This document shows positions 29,401-42,751 of a stretch of DNA of 64,000 nt, piece by piece. Position 1 is the first letter of the stretch; each line of letters opens with the position of its first letter. The notes under the pieces are model-generated. The model was not told where the DNA came from, did no database searches, and saw nothing but the letters and a program-made list of their open reading frames with translations. The stretch covers positions 5,655,135-5,719,134 of the forward strand of contig OY848920.1 of NCBI GenBank assembly GCA_963693285.1, written 5' to 3'. The position numbers and the translations under genes were made by a program. Source of the stretch: Xestospongia muta (Eukaryota > Porifera > Demospongiae > Haplosclerida > Petrosiidae).

Positions 29401-32400
29401 TAACTTTCAAAAAGCTCTAAACACTTTATTTTAGAGTTTTAACCTATTTAGACTACTTTATTAGTATATTTTAGAGAGATAAACTTACTAAACTCTTTAG
29501 ATCAGCTTATTTAACCAGTTTTCACAGTTAATTTCTAATCTTTTTTAACTTTCAAAAAGCTCTAAACTCTTTATTTTAGAGATTTAACCTATTTAGACTA
29601 CTTTATTAGTATATTTAAAACAGATAAACTTATTAAAGTATTTAGTTCAGCTTATTTAACCAGTTTTCAACATTAATTTCTAATCTTTTTTAACTTTCAA
29701 AAAGCTCTAAACTCTTTATTTTAGAGTTTTAACCTATTTAGACTACTTTATTAGTATATTTAAGACAGATAAACTTACTAAACTCCTTAGATCAGCTTAT
29801 TTAACCAGTTTTCACAGTTAATTTCTAATCTTTTTTAACTTTCAAAAAGCTCTAAACTCTTTATTTAGAGGTTTAACTTATGTAGACTACTTTATTACTA
29901 TATTTAAGTGAGATAAACTTACTAAACTCTTTAGATCAGCTTATTTATCCAGTTTTCACAGTTAATTTCTAATATTTTTTAAGTTTCAAAAAGCTCTAAA
30001 CTCTTTATTTTAGAGTTTAACCTATTTAGACTACTTTATTAGTATATTTAAGACAGATAAACTTACTAAACTCTTTAGATCAGCTTATTTAACCAGTTTT
30101 CACAGTTAATTTCTAATCTTTTTTCACTTTCAAAAAGCTCTAAACACTTTACTTTAGAGTTTTAACCTATTTAGACTCTTTATTAGTATATTTAAGACAG
30201 ATAAACTTACTAAACTCCTTAGATCAGCTTATTTAACCAGTTTTCACTGTTAATTTCTAATCTTTTTTAACTTTCAAAAAGCTCTAAACACTTTATTTTA
30301 GAGTTTTAACCTATTTACACTACTTTATTAGTATATTTTAGAGAGATAAACTTACTAAACTCTTTAGATCAGCTTATTTAACCAGTTTTCACAGTTAATT
30401 TCTAATCTTTATTTTAACTTTGAAACAGCTCTAAACTCTTTATTTTAGAGTTTTAACCTGTTTAGACTACTTTATTAGTATATTTAAGACAGATAAACTT
30501 ACTAAACTCTTTAGATCAGCTTATTTAACCAGTTTTCACAGTTAATTTATAATCTTTTTTATCTTTCAAAAAGCTCTAAACTCTTTATTTTAGAGTTTTA
30601 ACCTATTTAGACTACTTTATTAGTATATTTAAGACAGACGAACTTACTAAACTCTTTAGATCAGCTTATTTAACCAGTTTTCACAGTTAATTTCTAATCT
30701 TTTTTAACTTTCAAAAAGCTCTAAACACTTTATTTTAGAGTTTTAACCTATTTAGACTACTTTATTAGTATATTTAAGAGAGATAAACTTACTAAACTCT
30801 TTAGATCAGCTTATTTAACCAGTTTTCACAGTTAATTTCTAATCTTTTTTAACTTTCAAAAAGCTCTAAACTCTTTATTTTAGAGATTTAACCTATTTAG
30901 ACTACTTTATTAGTATATTTAAAACAGATAAACTTATTAAAGTATTTAGTTCAGCTTATTTAACCAGTTTTCAACATTAATTTCTAATCTTTTTTAACTT
31001 TCAAAAAGCTCTAAACTCTTTATTTTAGAGTTTTAACCTATTTAGACTACTTTATTAGTATATTTTAGAGAGATAAACTTACTAAACTCGTTAAATCAGG
31101 TTATTTAACCAGTTATCACAGTTAATTTCTAATATTTTTTAACTTTCAAAAAGCTCAAACTCTTTATTTTAGAGTTTTAACCTATTTACACTACTTTATG
31201 AGTATATTTAAGAGAGATAAACTTACTAAACTCTTTAGATCAGCTTATTTAACTAGTTTTCACAGTTAATTTCTAATATTTATTAACTTTCAAAAAGCTG
31301 TAAACTCTTTATTTTAGGGTTTTAACCTATTTAGACTACTTTATTAGTATATTTAAGACAGATAAACTTACTAAACTCTTTAGATTAGCTTATTTAACCA
31401 GTTTTCACAGTTAATTTCTAATCTTTTTAACTTTCAAAAAGCTCTAAACTCTTTATTTTAGAGTTTTAACCTATTTAGACTACTTTATTAGTATATTTTA
31501 GAGAGATAAACTTACTAAACTCGTTACATGAGGTTAATTAACCAGTTTTCACAGTTAATTTCTAATATTTTTAACTTCAAAAAGCTCTAAACTCTTTATT
31601 TTAGAGTTTTAACCTATTTAGAGTACTTTATTAGTATATTTAAGACAGATAAACTTACTAAACTCCTTAGATCAGCTTATTTAACCAGTTTTCACAGTTA
31701 ATTTCTAATCTTTTTTAACTTTAAAAAAGCTCTAAACATTTTATTTTATAGTTTTAACCTATTTAGACTACTTTATTAGCATATTTTAGAGAGATAAACT
31801 TACTAAAATCTTTAGATCAGCTTGTTTAACCAGTTTTCACAGTTAATTTCTAATATTTTTTACCTTTCAAAAAGCTCTAAACTCTTCATTTTAGAGTTTA
31901 ACCTATTTAGACTACTTTATTAGTATATTTAAGACAGATAAACTTACTAAACTCTTTAGATCAGCTTATTTAACCAGTTTTCACAGTTAATTTCTAATCT
32001 TTTTTCACTTTCAAAAAGCTCTAAACACTTTATTTTAGAGTTTTATCTATTTATACTCTTTATTAGTATATTTAAGACAGATAAACTTACTAAAATCTTT
32101 AGATCAGCTTATTTAACCAGTTTTCACAGTTAATTTATAATCTTTTTTATCTTTCAAAAAGCTCTAAACATTTTATTTTATAGTTTTAACCTATTTAGAC
32201 TACTTTATTAGTATATTTTAGAGAGATAAACTTACTAAACTCTTTAGATCAGCTTGTTTAACCAGTTTTCACAGTTAATTTCTAATATTTTTTACCTTTC
32301 AAAAAGCTCTAAACTCTTTATTTTAGAGTTTAACCTATTTAGACTACTTTATTAGTATATTTAAGACAGATAAACTTACTAAACTCTTTAGATCAGCTTA

Positions 32401-33084
32401 TTTAACCAGTTTTCACAGTTAATTTCTAATCTTTTTTCACTTTCAAAAAGCTCTAAACACTTTATTTTAGAGTTTTATCTATTTATACTCTTTATTAGTA
32501 TATTTAAGACAGATAAACTTACTAAACTCTTTAGATCAGCTTATTTAACCAGTTTTCACAGTTAATTTATAATCTTTTTTATCTTTCAAAAAGCTCTAAA
32601 CACTTTATTTTAGAGTTTTAACCTATTTAGACTACTTTATTAGTATATTTAAGACAGACGAACTTACTAAACTCTTTAGATCAGCTTATTTAACCAGTTT
32701 TCACAGTTAATTTCTAATCTTTTTTAACTTTCAAAAAGCTCTAAACACTTTATTTTAGAGTTTTAACCTATTTAGACTACTTTATTAGTATATTTTAGAG
32801 AGATAAACTTACTAAACTCTTTAGATCAGCTTATTTAACCAGTTTTCACAGTTAATTTCTAATCTTTTTTAACTTTCAAAAAGCTCTAAACTCTTTATTT
32901 TAGAGATTTAACCTATTTAGACTACTTTATTAGTATATTTAAAACAGATAAACTTATTAAAGTATTTAGTTCAGCTTATTTAACCAGTTTTCAACATTAA
33001 TTTCTAATCTTTTTTAACTTTCAAAAAGCTCTAAACTCTTTATTTTAGAGTTTTAACCTATTTAGACTACTTTATTAGTATATT
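26437..33084 (+). repeat. 3,324-bp tandem duplication within the array
   Basis: Two adjacent copies, about 26437-29760 and 29761-33084. Three markers keep one offset: taagtgagataaac at 26581 and 29905, and attaaagtatttagttcag at 27617 and 30941 and again at 29637 and 32961, all 3,324 bp. The ends are bracketed by a c/t difference (cttcattttag near 26390 against ctttattttag 3,324 bp later) and by the switch to tattttagagag after 33,070. I see almost no differences inside, including at otherwise rare variants such as cttatttatccag. Unequal exchange or replication slippage over about 23 monomers would give this. Confidence 0.85.
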
Positions 33085-33654
33085 TTAGAGAGATAAACTT
33101 ACTAAACTCGTTAAATCAGGTTATTTAACCAGTTATCACAGTTAATTTCTAATATTTTTTAACTTTCAAAAAGCTCAAACTCTTTATTTTAGAGTTTTAA
33201 CCTATTTACACTACTTTATGAGTATATTTAAGAGAGATAAACTTACTAAACTCTTTAGATCAGCTTATTTAACTAGTTTTCACAGTTAATTTCTAATATT
33301 TATTAACTTTCAAAAAGCTGTAAACTCTTTATTTTAGGGTTTTAACCTATTTAGACTACTTTATTAGTATATTTAAGACAGATAAACTTACTAAACTCTT
33401 TAGATTAGCTTATTTAACCAGTTTTCACAGTTAATTTCTAATCTTTTTTAACTTTCAAAAAGCTCTAAACTCTTTATTTTAGAGTTTTAACCTATTTAGA
33501 CTACTTTATTAGTATATTTTAGAGAGATAAACTTACTAAACTCGTTACATGAGGTTAATTAACCAGTTTTCACAGTTAATTTCTAATATTTTTAACTTCA
33601 AAAAGCTCTAAACTCTTTATTTTAGAGTTTTAACCTATTTAGACTACTTTATTA

Positions 33655-36450
33655 GTATATTTAAGACAGATAAACTTACTAAACTCCTTAGATCAGCTTA
33701 TTTAACCAGTTTTCACAGTTAATTTCTAATCTTTTTTAACTTTCAAAAAGCTCTAAACTCTTTATTTAGAGGTTTAACTTATGTAGACTACTTTATTACT
33801 ATATTTAAGAGAGATAAACTTACTAAACTCTTTAGATCAGCTTATTTATCCAGTTTTCACAGTTAATTTCTAATATTTTTTAAGTTTCAAAAAGCTCTAA
33901 ACTCTTTATTTTAGAGTTTAACCTATTTAGACTACTTTATTAGTATATTTAAGAGAGATAAACTTACTAAACTCTTTAGATCAGCTTATTTAACCAGTTT
34001 TCACAGTTAATTTCTAATCTTTTTTCACTTTCAAAAAGCTCTAAACACTTTACTTTAGAGTTTTAACCTATTTAGACTCTTTATTAGTATATTTAAGACA
34101 GATAAACTTACTAAACTCCTTAGATCAGCTTATTTAACCAGTTTTCACAGTTAATTTCTAATCTTTTTTAACTTTCAAAAAGCTCTAAACACTTTATTTT
34201 AGAGTTTTAACCTATTTACACTACTTTATTAGTATATTTTAGAGAGATAAACTTACTAAACTCTTTAGATCAGCTTATTTAACCAGTTTTCACAGTTAAT
34301 TTCTAATCTTTATTTTAACTTTGAAACAGCTCTAAACTCTTTATTTTAGAGTTTTAACCTGTTTAGACTACTTTATTAGTATATTTAAGACAGATAAACT
34401 TACTAAACTCTTTAGATCAGCTTATTTAACCAGTTTTCACAGTTAATTTATAATCTTTTTTATCTTTCAAAAAGCTCTAAACACTTTATTTTAGAGTTTT
34501 AACCTATTTAGACTACTTTATTAGTATATTTAAGACAGACGAACTTACTAAACTCTTTAGATCAGCTTATTTAACCAGTTTTCACAGTTAATTTCTAATC
34601 TTTTTTAACTTTCAAAAAGCTCTAAACACTTTATTTTAGAGTTTTAACTTATTTAGACTACTTTATTAGTATATTTAAGAGAGATAAACTTACTAAACTC
34701 TTTAGATCAGCTTATTTAACCAGTTTTCACAGTTAATTTCTAATCTTTTTTAACTTTCAAAAAGCTCTAAACTCTTTATTTTAGAGATTTAACCTATTTA
34801 GACTACTTTATTAGTATATTTAAAACAGATAAACTTATTAAAGTATTTAGTTCAGCTTATTTAACCAGTTTTCAACATTAATTTCTAATCTTTTTTAACT
34901 TTCAAAAAGCTCTAAACTCTTTATTTTAGAGTTTTAACCTATTTAGACTACTTTATTAGTATATTTTAGAGAGATAAACTTACTAAACTCGTTAAATCAG
35001 GTTATTTAACCAGTTATCACAGTTAATTTCTAATATTTTTTAACTTTCAAAAAGCTCAAACTCTTTATTTTAGAGTTTTAACCTATTTACACTACTTTAT
35101 GAGTATATTTAAGAGAGATAAACTTACTAAACTCTTTAGATCAGCTTATTTAACTAGTTTTCACAGTTAATTTCTAATATTTATTAACTTTCAAAAAGCT
35201 GTAAACTCTTTATTTTAGGGTTTTAACCTATTTAGACTACTTTATTAGTATATTTAAGACAGATAAACTTACTAAACTCTTTAGATTAGCTTATTTAACC
35301 AGTTTTCACAGTTAATTTCTAATCTTTTTTAACTTTCAAAAAGCTCTAAACTCTTTATTTTAGAGTTTTAACCTATTTAGACTACTTTATTAGTATATTT
35401 TAGAGAGATAAACTTACTAAACTCGTTACATGAGGTTAATTAACCAGTTTTCACAGTTAATTTCTAATATTTTTAACTTCAAAAAGCTCTAAACTCTTTA
35501 TTTTAGAGTTTTAACCTATTTAGAGTACTTTATTAGTATATTTAAGACAGATAAACTTACTAAACTCCTTAGATCAGCTTATTTAACCAGTTTTCACAGT
35601 TAATTTCTAATCTTTTTTAACTTTAAAAAAGCTCTAAACATTTTATTTTATAGTTTTAACCTATTTAGACTACTTTATTAGTATATTTTAGAGAGATAAA
35701 CTTACTAAAATCTTTAGATCAGCTTGTTTAACCAGTTTTCACAGTTAATTTCTAATATTTTTTACCTTTCAAAAAGCTCTAAACTCTTTATTTTAGAGTT
35801 TAACCTATTTAGACTACTTTATTAGTATATTTAAGACTGATAAACTTACTAAACTCTTTAGATCAGCTTATTTAACCAGTTTTCACAGTTAATTTCTAAT
35901 CTTTTTTCACTTTCAAAAAGCTCTAAACACTTTATTTTAGAGTTTTATCTATTTATACTCTTTATTAGTATATTTAAGACAGATAAACTTACTAAAATCT
36001 TTAGATCAGCTTATTTAACCAGTTTTCACAGTTAATTTATAATCTTTTTTATCTTTCAAAAAGCTCTAAACATTTTATTTTATAGTTTTAACCTATTTAG
36101 ACTACTTTATTAGTATATTTTAGAGAGATAAACTTACTAAACTCTTTAGATCAGCTTGTTTAACCAGTTTTCACAGTTAATTTCTAATATTTTTTACCTT
36201 TCAAAAAGCTCTAAACTCTTTATTTTAGAGTTTAACCTATTTAGACTACTTTATTAGTATATTTAAGACAGATAAACTTACTAAACTCTTTAGATCAGCT
36301 TATTTAACCAGTTTTCACAGTTAATTTCTAATCTTTTTTCACTTTCAAAAAGCTCTAAACACTTTATTTTAGAGTTTTATCTATTTATACTCTTTATTAG
36401 TATATTTAAGACAGATAAACTTACTAAACTCTTTAGATCAGCTTATTTAA
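33655..36450 (+). repeat. Third, slightly diverged copy of the 26.4-kb block
   Basis: The series starting with tttatttagaggtttaactt at 26536 recurs at 33761, and marker attaaagtatttagttcag at 27617 recurs at 34842, both displaced 7,225 bp. The copy differs at single sites: taagagagataaac where the two 3,324-bp copies have taagtgagataaac, and agttttaacttatttag near 34640. It is therefore older than the split of the 3,324-bp pair, or it comes from a related parent block. The right end is approximate. Confidence 0.7.
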
Positions 36451-39400
36451 CCAGTTTTCACAGTTAATTTCTAATATTTTTTAAGTTTCAAAAAGCTCTA
36501 AACTCTTTATTTTAGAGTTTAACCTATTTAGACTACTTTATTAGTATATTTTAGAGAGATAAACTTACTAAACTCGTTACATGAGGTTAATTAACCAGTT
36601 TTCACAGTTAATTTCTAATATTTTTAACTTCAAAAAGCTCTAAACTCTTTATTTTAGAGTTTTAACCTATTTAGACTACTTTATTAGTATATTTAAGACA
36701 GATAAACTTACTAAACTCCTTAGATCAGCTTATTTAACCAGTTTTCACAGTTAATTTCTAATCTTTTTTAACTTTAAAAAAGCTCTAAACATTTTATTTT
36801 ATAGTTTTAACCTATTTAGACTACTTTATTAGTATATTTTAGAGAGATAAACTTACTAAACTCTTTAGATCAGCTTGTTTAACCAGTTTTCACAGTTAAT
36901 TTCTAATATTTTTTACCTTTCAAAAAGCTCTAAACTCTTTATTTTAGAGTTTAACCTATTTAGACTACTTTATTAGTATATTTAAGACAGATAAACTTAC
37001 TAAACTCTTTAGATCAGCTTATTTAACCAGTTTTCACAGTTAATTTCTAATCTTTTTTCACTTTCAAAAAGCTCTAAACACTTTATTTTAGAGTTTTATC
37101 TATTTATACTCTTTATTAGTATATTTAAGACAGATAAACTTACTAAAATCTTTAGATCAGCTTATTTAACCAGTTTTCACAGTTAATTTATAATCTTTTT
37201 TATCTTTCAAAAAGCTCTAAACATTTTATTTTATAGTTTTAACCTATTTAGACTACTTTATTAGTATATTTTAGAGAGATAAACTTACTAAACTCTTTAG
37301 ATCAGCTTGTTTAACCAGTTTTCACAGTTAATTTCTAATATTTTTTACCTTTCAAAAAGCTCTAAACTCTTTATTTTAGAGTTTAACCTATTTAGACTAC
37401 TTTATTAGTATATTTAAGACAGATAACTTACTAAACTCTTTAGATCAGCTTATTTAACCAGTTTTCACAGTTAATTTCTAATCTTTTTTCACTTTCAAAA
37501 AGCTCTAAACACTTTATTTTAGAGTTTTATCTATTTATACTCTTTATTAGTATATTTAAGACAGATAAACTTACTAAACTCCTTAGATCAGCTAATTTAA
37601 CCAGTTTTCACAGTTAATTTCTAATCTTTTTTAACTTTAAAAAAGCTCTAAACATTTTATTTTATAGTTTTAACCTATTTAGACTACTTTATTAGTATAT
37701 TTTAGAGAGATAAACTTACTAAACTCTTTAGATCAGCTTGTTTAACCAGTTTTCACAGTTAATTTCTAATATTTTTTACCTTTCAAAAAGCTCTAAACTC
37801 TTTATTTTAGAGTTTAACCTATTTAGACTACTTTATTAGTATATTTAAGACAGATAAACTTACTAAACTCTTTAGATCAGCTTATTTAACCAGTTTTCAC
37901 AGTTAATTTCTAATCTTTTTTCACTTTCAAAAAGCTCTAAACACTTTATTTTAGAGTTTTATCTATTTATACTCTTTATTAGTATATTTAAGACAGATAA
38001 ACTTACTAAACTCTTTAGATCAGCTTATTTAACCAGTTTTCACAGTTAATTTCTAATATTTTTTAAGTTTCAAAAAGCTCTAAACTCTTTATTTTAGAGT
38101 TTAACCTATTTAGACTACTTTATTAGTATATTTAAGACAGATAAACTTACTAAACTCTTTAGATCAGCTTATTTAACCAGTTTTCACAGTTAATTTCTAA
38201 TCTTTTTTCACTTTCAAAAAGCTCTAAACACTTTACTTTAGAGTTCTAACCTATTTAGACTCTTTATTAGTATATTTAAGACAGATAAACTTACTAAACT
38301 CCTTAGATCAGCTTATTTAACCAGTTTTCACAGTTAATTTCTAATCTTTTTTAACTTTCAAAAAGCTCTAAACACTTTATTTTAGAGTTTTAACCTATTT
38401 ACACTACTTTATTAGTATATTTTAGAGAGATAAACTTACTAAACTCTTTAGATCAGCTTATTTAACCAGTTTTCACAGTTAATTTCTAATCTTTATTTTA
38501 ACTTTGAAACAGCTCTAAACTCTTTATTTTAGAGTTTAAACCTGTTTAGACTACTTTATTAGTATATTTAAGACAGATAAACTTACTAAACCCTTTAGAT
38601 CAGCTTATTTAACCAGTTTTCACAGTTAATTTATAATCTTTTTTATCTTTCAAAAAGCTCTAAACACTTTATTTTAGAGTTTTAACCTATTTAGACTACT
38701 TTATTAGTATATTTAAGACAGACGAACTTACTAAACTCTTTAGATCAGCTTATTTAACCAGTTTTCACAGTTAATTTCTAATCTTTTTTAACTTTCAAAA
38801 AGCTCTAAACACTTTATTTTAGAGTTTTAACCTATTTAGACTACTTTATTAGTATATTTTAGAGAGATAAACTTACTAAACTCTTTAGATCAGCTTATTT
38901 AACCAGTTTTCACAGTTAATTTCTAATCTTTTTTAACTTTCAAAAAGCTCTAAACTCTTTATTTTAGAGATTTAACCTATTTAGACTACTTTATTAGTAT
39001 TATTATTTAAAACAGATAAACTTATTAAAGTATTTAGTTCAGCTTATTTAACCAGTTTTCAACATTAATTTCTAATCTTTTTTAACTTTCAAAAAGCTCT
39101 AAACTCTTTATTTTAGAGTTTTAACCTATTTAGACTACTTTATTAGTATATTTTAGAGAGATAAACTTACTAAACTCGTTAAATCAGGTTATTTAACCAG
39201 TTATCACAGTTAATTTCTAATATTTTTTAACTTTCAAAAAGCTCAAACTCTTTATTTTAGAGTTTTAACCTATTTAAACTACTTTATGAGTATATTTAAG
39301 AGAGATAAACTTACTAAACTCTTTAGATCAGCTTATTTAACTAGTTTTCACAGTTAATTTCTAATATTTATTAACTTTCAAAAAGCTGTAAACTCTTTAT

Positions 39401-42400
39401 TTTAGGGTTTTAACCTATTTAGACTACTTTATTAGTATATTTAAGACAGATAAACTTACTAAACTCTTTAGATTAGCTTATTTAACCAGTTTTCACAGTT
39501 AATTTCTAATCTTTTTTAACTTTCAAAAAGCTCTAAACTCTTTATTTTAGAGTTTTAACCTATTTAGACTACTTTATTAGTATATTTTAGAGAGATAAAC
39601 TTACTAAACTCGTTACATGAGGTTAATTAACCAGTTTTCACAGTTAATTTCTAATATTTTTAACTTCAAAAAGCTCTAAACTCTTTATTTAGAGGTTTAA
39701 CTTATGTAGACTACTTTATTACTATATTTAAGAGAGATAAACTTACTAAACTCTTTAGATCAGCTTATTTAACCAGTTTTCACAGTTAATTTCTAATCTT
39801 TATTTTAACTTTGAAACAGCTCTAAACTCTTTATTTTAGAGTTTTAACCTGTTTAGACTACTTTATTAGTATATTTAAGACAGATAAACTTACTAAACTC
39901 TTTAGATCAGCTTATTTAACCAGTTTTCACAGTTAATTTATAATCTTTTTTATCTTTCAAAAAGCTCTAAACACTTTATTTTAGAGTTTTAACCTATTTA
40001 GACTACTTTATTAGTATATTTAAGACAGACGAACTTACTAAACTCTTTAGATCAGCTTATTTAACCAGTTTTCACAGTTAATTTCTAATCTTTTTTAACT
40101 TTCAAAAAGCTCTAAACACTTTATTTTAGAGTTTTAACCTATTTAGACTACTTTATTAGTATATTTTAGAGAGATAAACTTACTAAACTCTTTAGATCAG
40201 CTTATTTAACCAGTTTTCACCATTAATTTCTAATCTTTTTTAACTTTCAAAAAGCTCTAAACTCTTTTTTTTAGAGTTTTAACCTATTTAGACTACTTTA
40301 TTAGTAGTCTTAAGAGAGATAAACTTACTAAACTCTTTAGATCAGCTTATTTAACCAGTTTTCACAGTTAATTTCTAATCTTTTTTAACTTTCAAAAAGC
40401 TCTAAACTCTTTATTTTAGAGTTTTAACTTATTTAGAGTACTTTATTAGTATATTTTAGAGAGATAAACTTACTAAACTCTTTAGATCAGCTTATTTAAC
40501 CAGTTTTCACAGTTAATTTCTAATCTTTTTTAACTTTCAAAAAGCTCTAAACTCTTTATTTTAGAGATTTAACCTATTTAGACTACTTTATTAGTATATT
40601 TAAGAGAGATAAACTTACTAAACTCTTTAGATCAGCTTATTTAACCAGTTTTCACAGTTAATTTCTAATCTTTATTTTAACTTTGAAACAGCTCTAAACT
40701 CTTTATTTTAGAGTTTAAACCTGTTTAGACTACTTTATTAGTATATTTAAGACAGATAAACTTACTAAACCCTTTAGATCAGCTTATTTAACCAGTTTTC
40801 ACAGTTAATTTATAATCTTTTTTATCTTTCAAAAAGCTCTAAACACTTTATTTTAGAGTTTTAACATATTTAGACTACTTTATTAGTATATTTAAGACAG
40901 ATAAACTTACTAAACTCTTTAGATCAGCTTATTTAACCAGTTTTCACAGTTAATTTCTAATCTTTTTTAACTGTCAAAAAGCTCTAAACACTATATTTTA
41001 GAGTTTTAACCTATTTAGACTACTTTATTAGTATATTTTAGAGAGATAAACTTACTAAACTCTTTAGATCAGCTTATTTAACCAGTTTTCACAGTTAATT
41101 TCTAATCTTTTTTAACTTTCAAAAAGCTCTAAACTCTTTATTTTAGAGTTTAACCTATTTAGACTACTTTATTAGTAGTCTTAAGAGAGATAAACTTACT
41201 AAACTCTTTAGATCAGCTTATTTAACCAGTTTTCACAGTTAATTTCTAATCTTTTTTAACTTTCAAAAAGCTCTAAACTCTTTATTTAGAGGTTTAACTT
41301 ATGTAGACTACTTTATTACTATATTTAAGAGAGATAAACTTACTAAACTCTTTAGATCAGCTTATTTAACCAGTTTTCACAGTTAATTTCTAATATTTTT
41401 TAAGTTTCAAAAAGCTCTAAACTCTTTATTTTAGAGTTTAACCTATTTAGACTACTTTATTAGTATATTTAAGACAGATAAACTTACTAAACTCTTTAGA
41501 TCAGCTTATTTAACCAGTTTTCACAGTTAATTTCTAATCTTTTTTCACTTTCAAAAAGCTCTAAACACTTTACTTTAGAGTTTTAACCTATTTAGACTCT
41601 TTATTAGTATATTTAAGACAGATAAACTTACTAAACTCCTTAGATCAGCTTATTTAACCAGTTTTCACAGTTAATTTCTAATCTTTTTTAACTTTCAAAA
41701 AGCTCTAAACACTTTATTTTAGAGTTTTAACCTATTTACACTACTTTATTAGTATATTTTAGAGAGATAAACTTACTAAACTCTTTAGATCAGCTTATTT
41801 AACCAGCTTTCACAGTTAATTTCTAATCTTTATTTTAACTTTGAAACAGCTCTAAACTCTTTATTTTAGAGTTTTAACCTGTTTAGACTACTTTATTAGT
41901 ATATTTAAGACAGATAAACTTACTAAACTCTTTAGATCAGCTTATTTAACCAGTTTTCACAGTTAATTTATAATCTTTTTTATCTTTCAAAAAGCTCTAA
42001 ACACTTTATTTTAGAGTTTTAACCTATTTAGACTACTTTATTAGTATATTTAAGACAGACGAACTTACTAAACTCTTTAGATCAGCTTATTTAACCAGTT
42101 TTCACAGTTAATTTCTAATCTTTTTTAACTTTCAAAAAGCTCTAAACACTTTATTTTAGAGTTTTAACCTATTTAGACTACTTTATTAGTATATTTAAGA
42201 GAGATAAACTTACTAAACTCTTTAGATCAGCTTATTTAACCAGTTTTCACCATTAATTTCTAATCTTTTTTAACTTTCAAAAAGCTCTAAACTCTTTTTT
42301 TTAGAGTTTTAACCTATTTAGACTACTTTATTAGTAGTCTTAAGAGAGATAAACTTACTAAACTCTTTAGATCAGGTTATTTAACCAGTTTTCACAGTTA

Positions 42401-42751
42401 ATTTCTAATCTTTTTTAACTTTCAAAAAGCTCTAAACTCTTTATTTTAGAGTTTTAACTTATTTAGAGTACTTTATTAGTATATTTTAGAGAGATAAACT
42501 TACTAAACTCTTTAGATCAGCTTATTTAACCAGTTTTCACAGTTAATTTCTAATCTTTTTTAACTTTCAAAAAGCTCTAAACTCTTTATTTTTGAGATTT
42601 AACCTATGTAGACTACTTTATTAGTATATTTAAGAGAGATAAACTTACTAAACTCTTTAGATCAGCTTATTTAACCAGTTTTCACAGTTAATTTCTAATC
42701 TTTTTTAACTTTCAAAAAGCTCTAAACACTTTATTTTAGAGTTTTAACCTA

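Larger units (their letters stand above)
22000..42700 (+). repeat. Higher-order repeat core with ordered monomer types
   Basis: A fixed series of marked monomers repeats: (a) tttattttaactttgaaaca; (b) tttataatcttttttatctt followed by gacagacgaactt; (c) a cactttatttt monomer; (d) attaaagtatttagttcag; (e) ttcaacattaatttc with actcgttaaatcagg; (f) cagttatcacag with ctactttatgag; (g) aactagttttcac with gctgtaaactc and tttaggg; (h) gattagcttatt with cgttacatgaggttaatt; (i) aatatttttaacttc. Marker d falls at 22121, 23567, 25736, 27617, 29637, 30941, 32961, 34842 and 39029. Those steps are close to 10, 15, 13, 14, 9, 14, 13 and 29 monomers, so the unit length varies by nested insertions. The d copy at 39029 has an extra tat just upstream. 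Confidence 0.85.
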
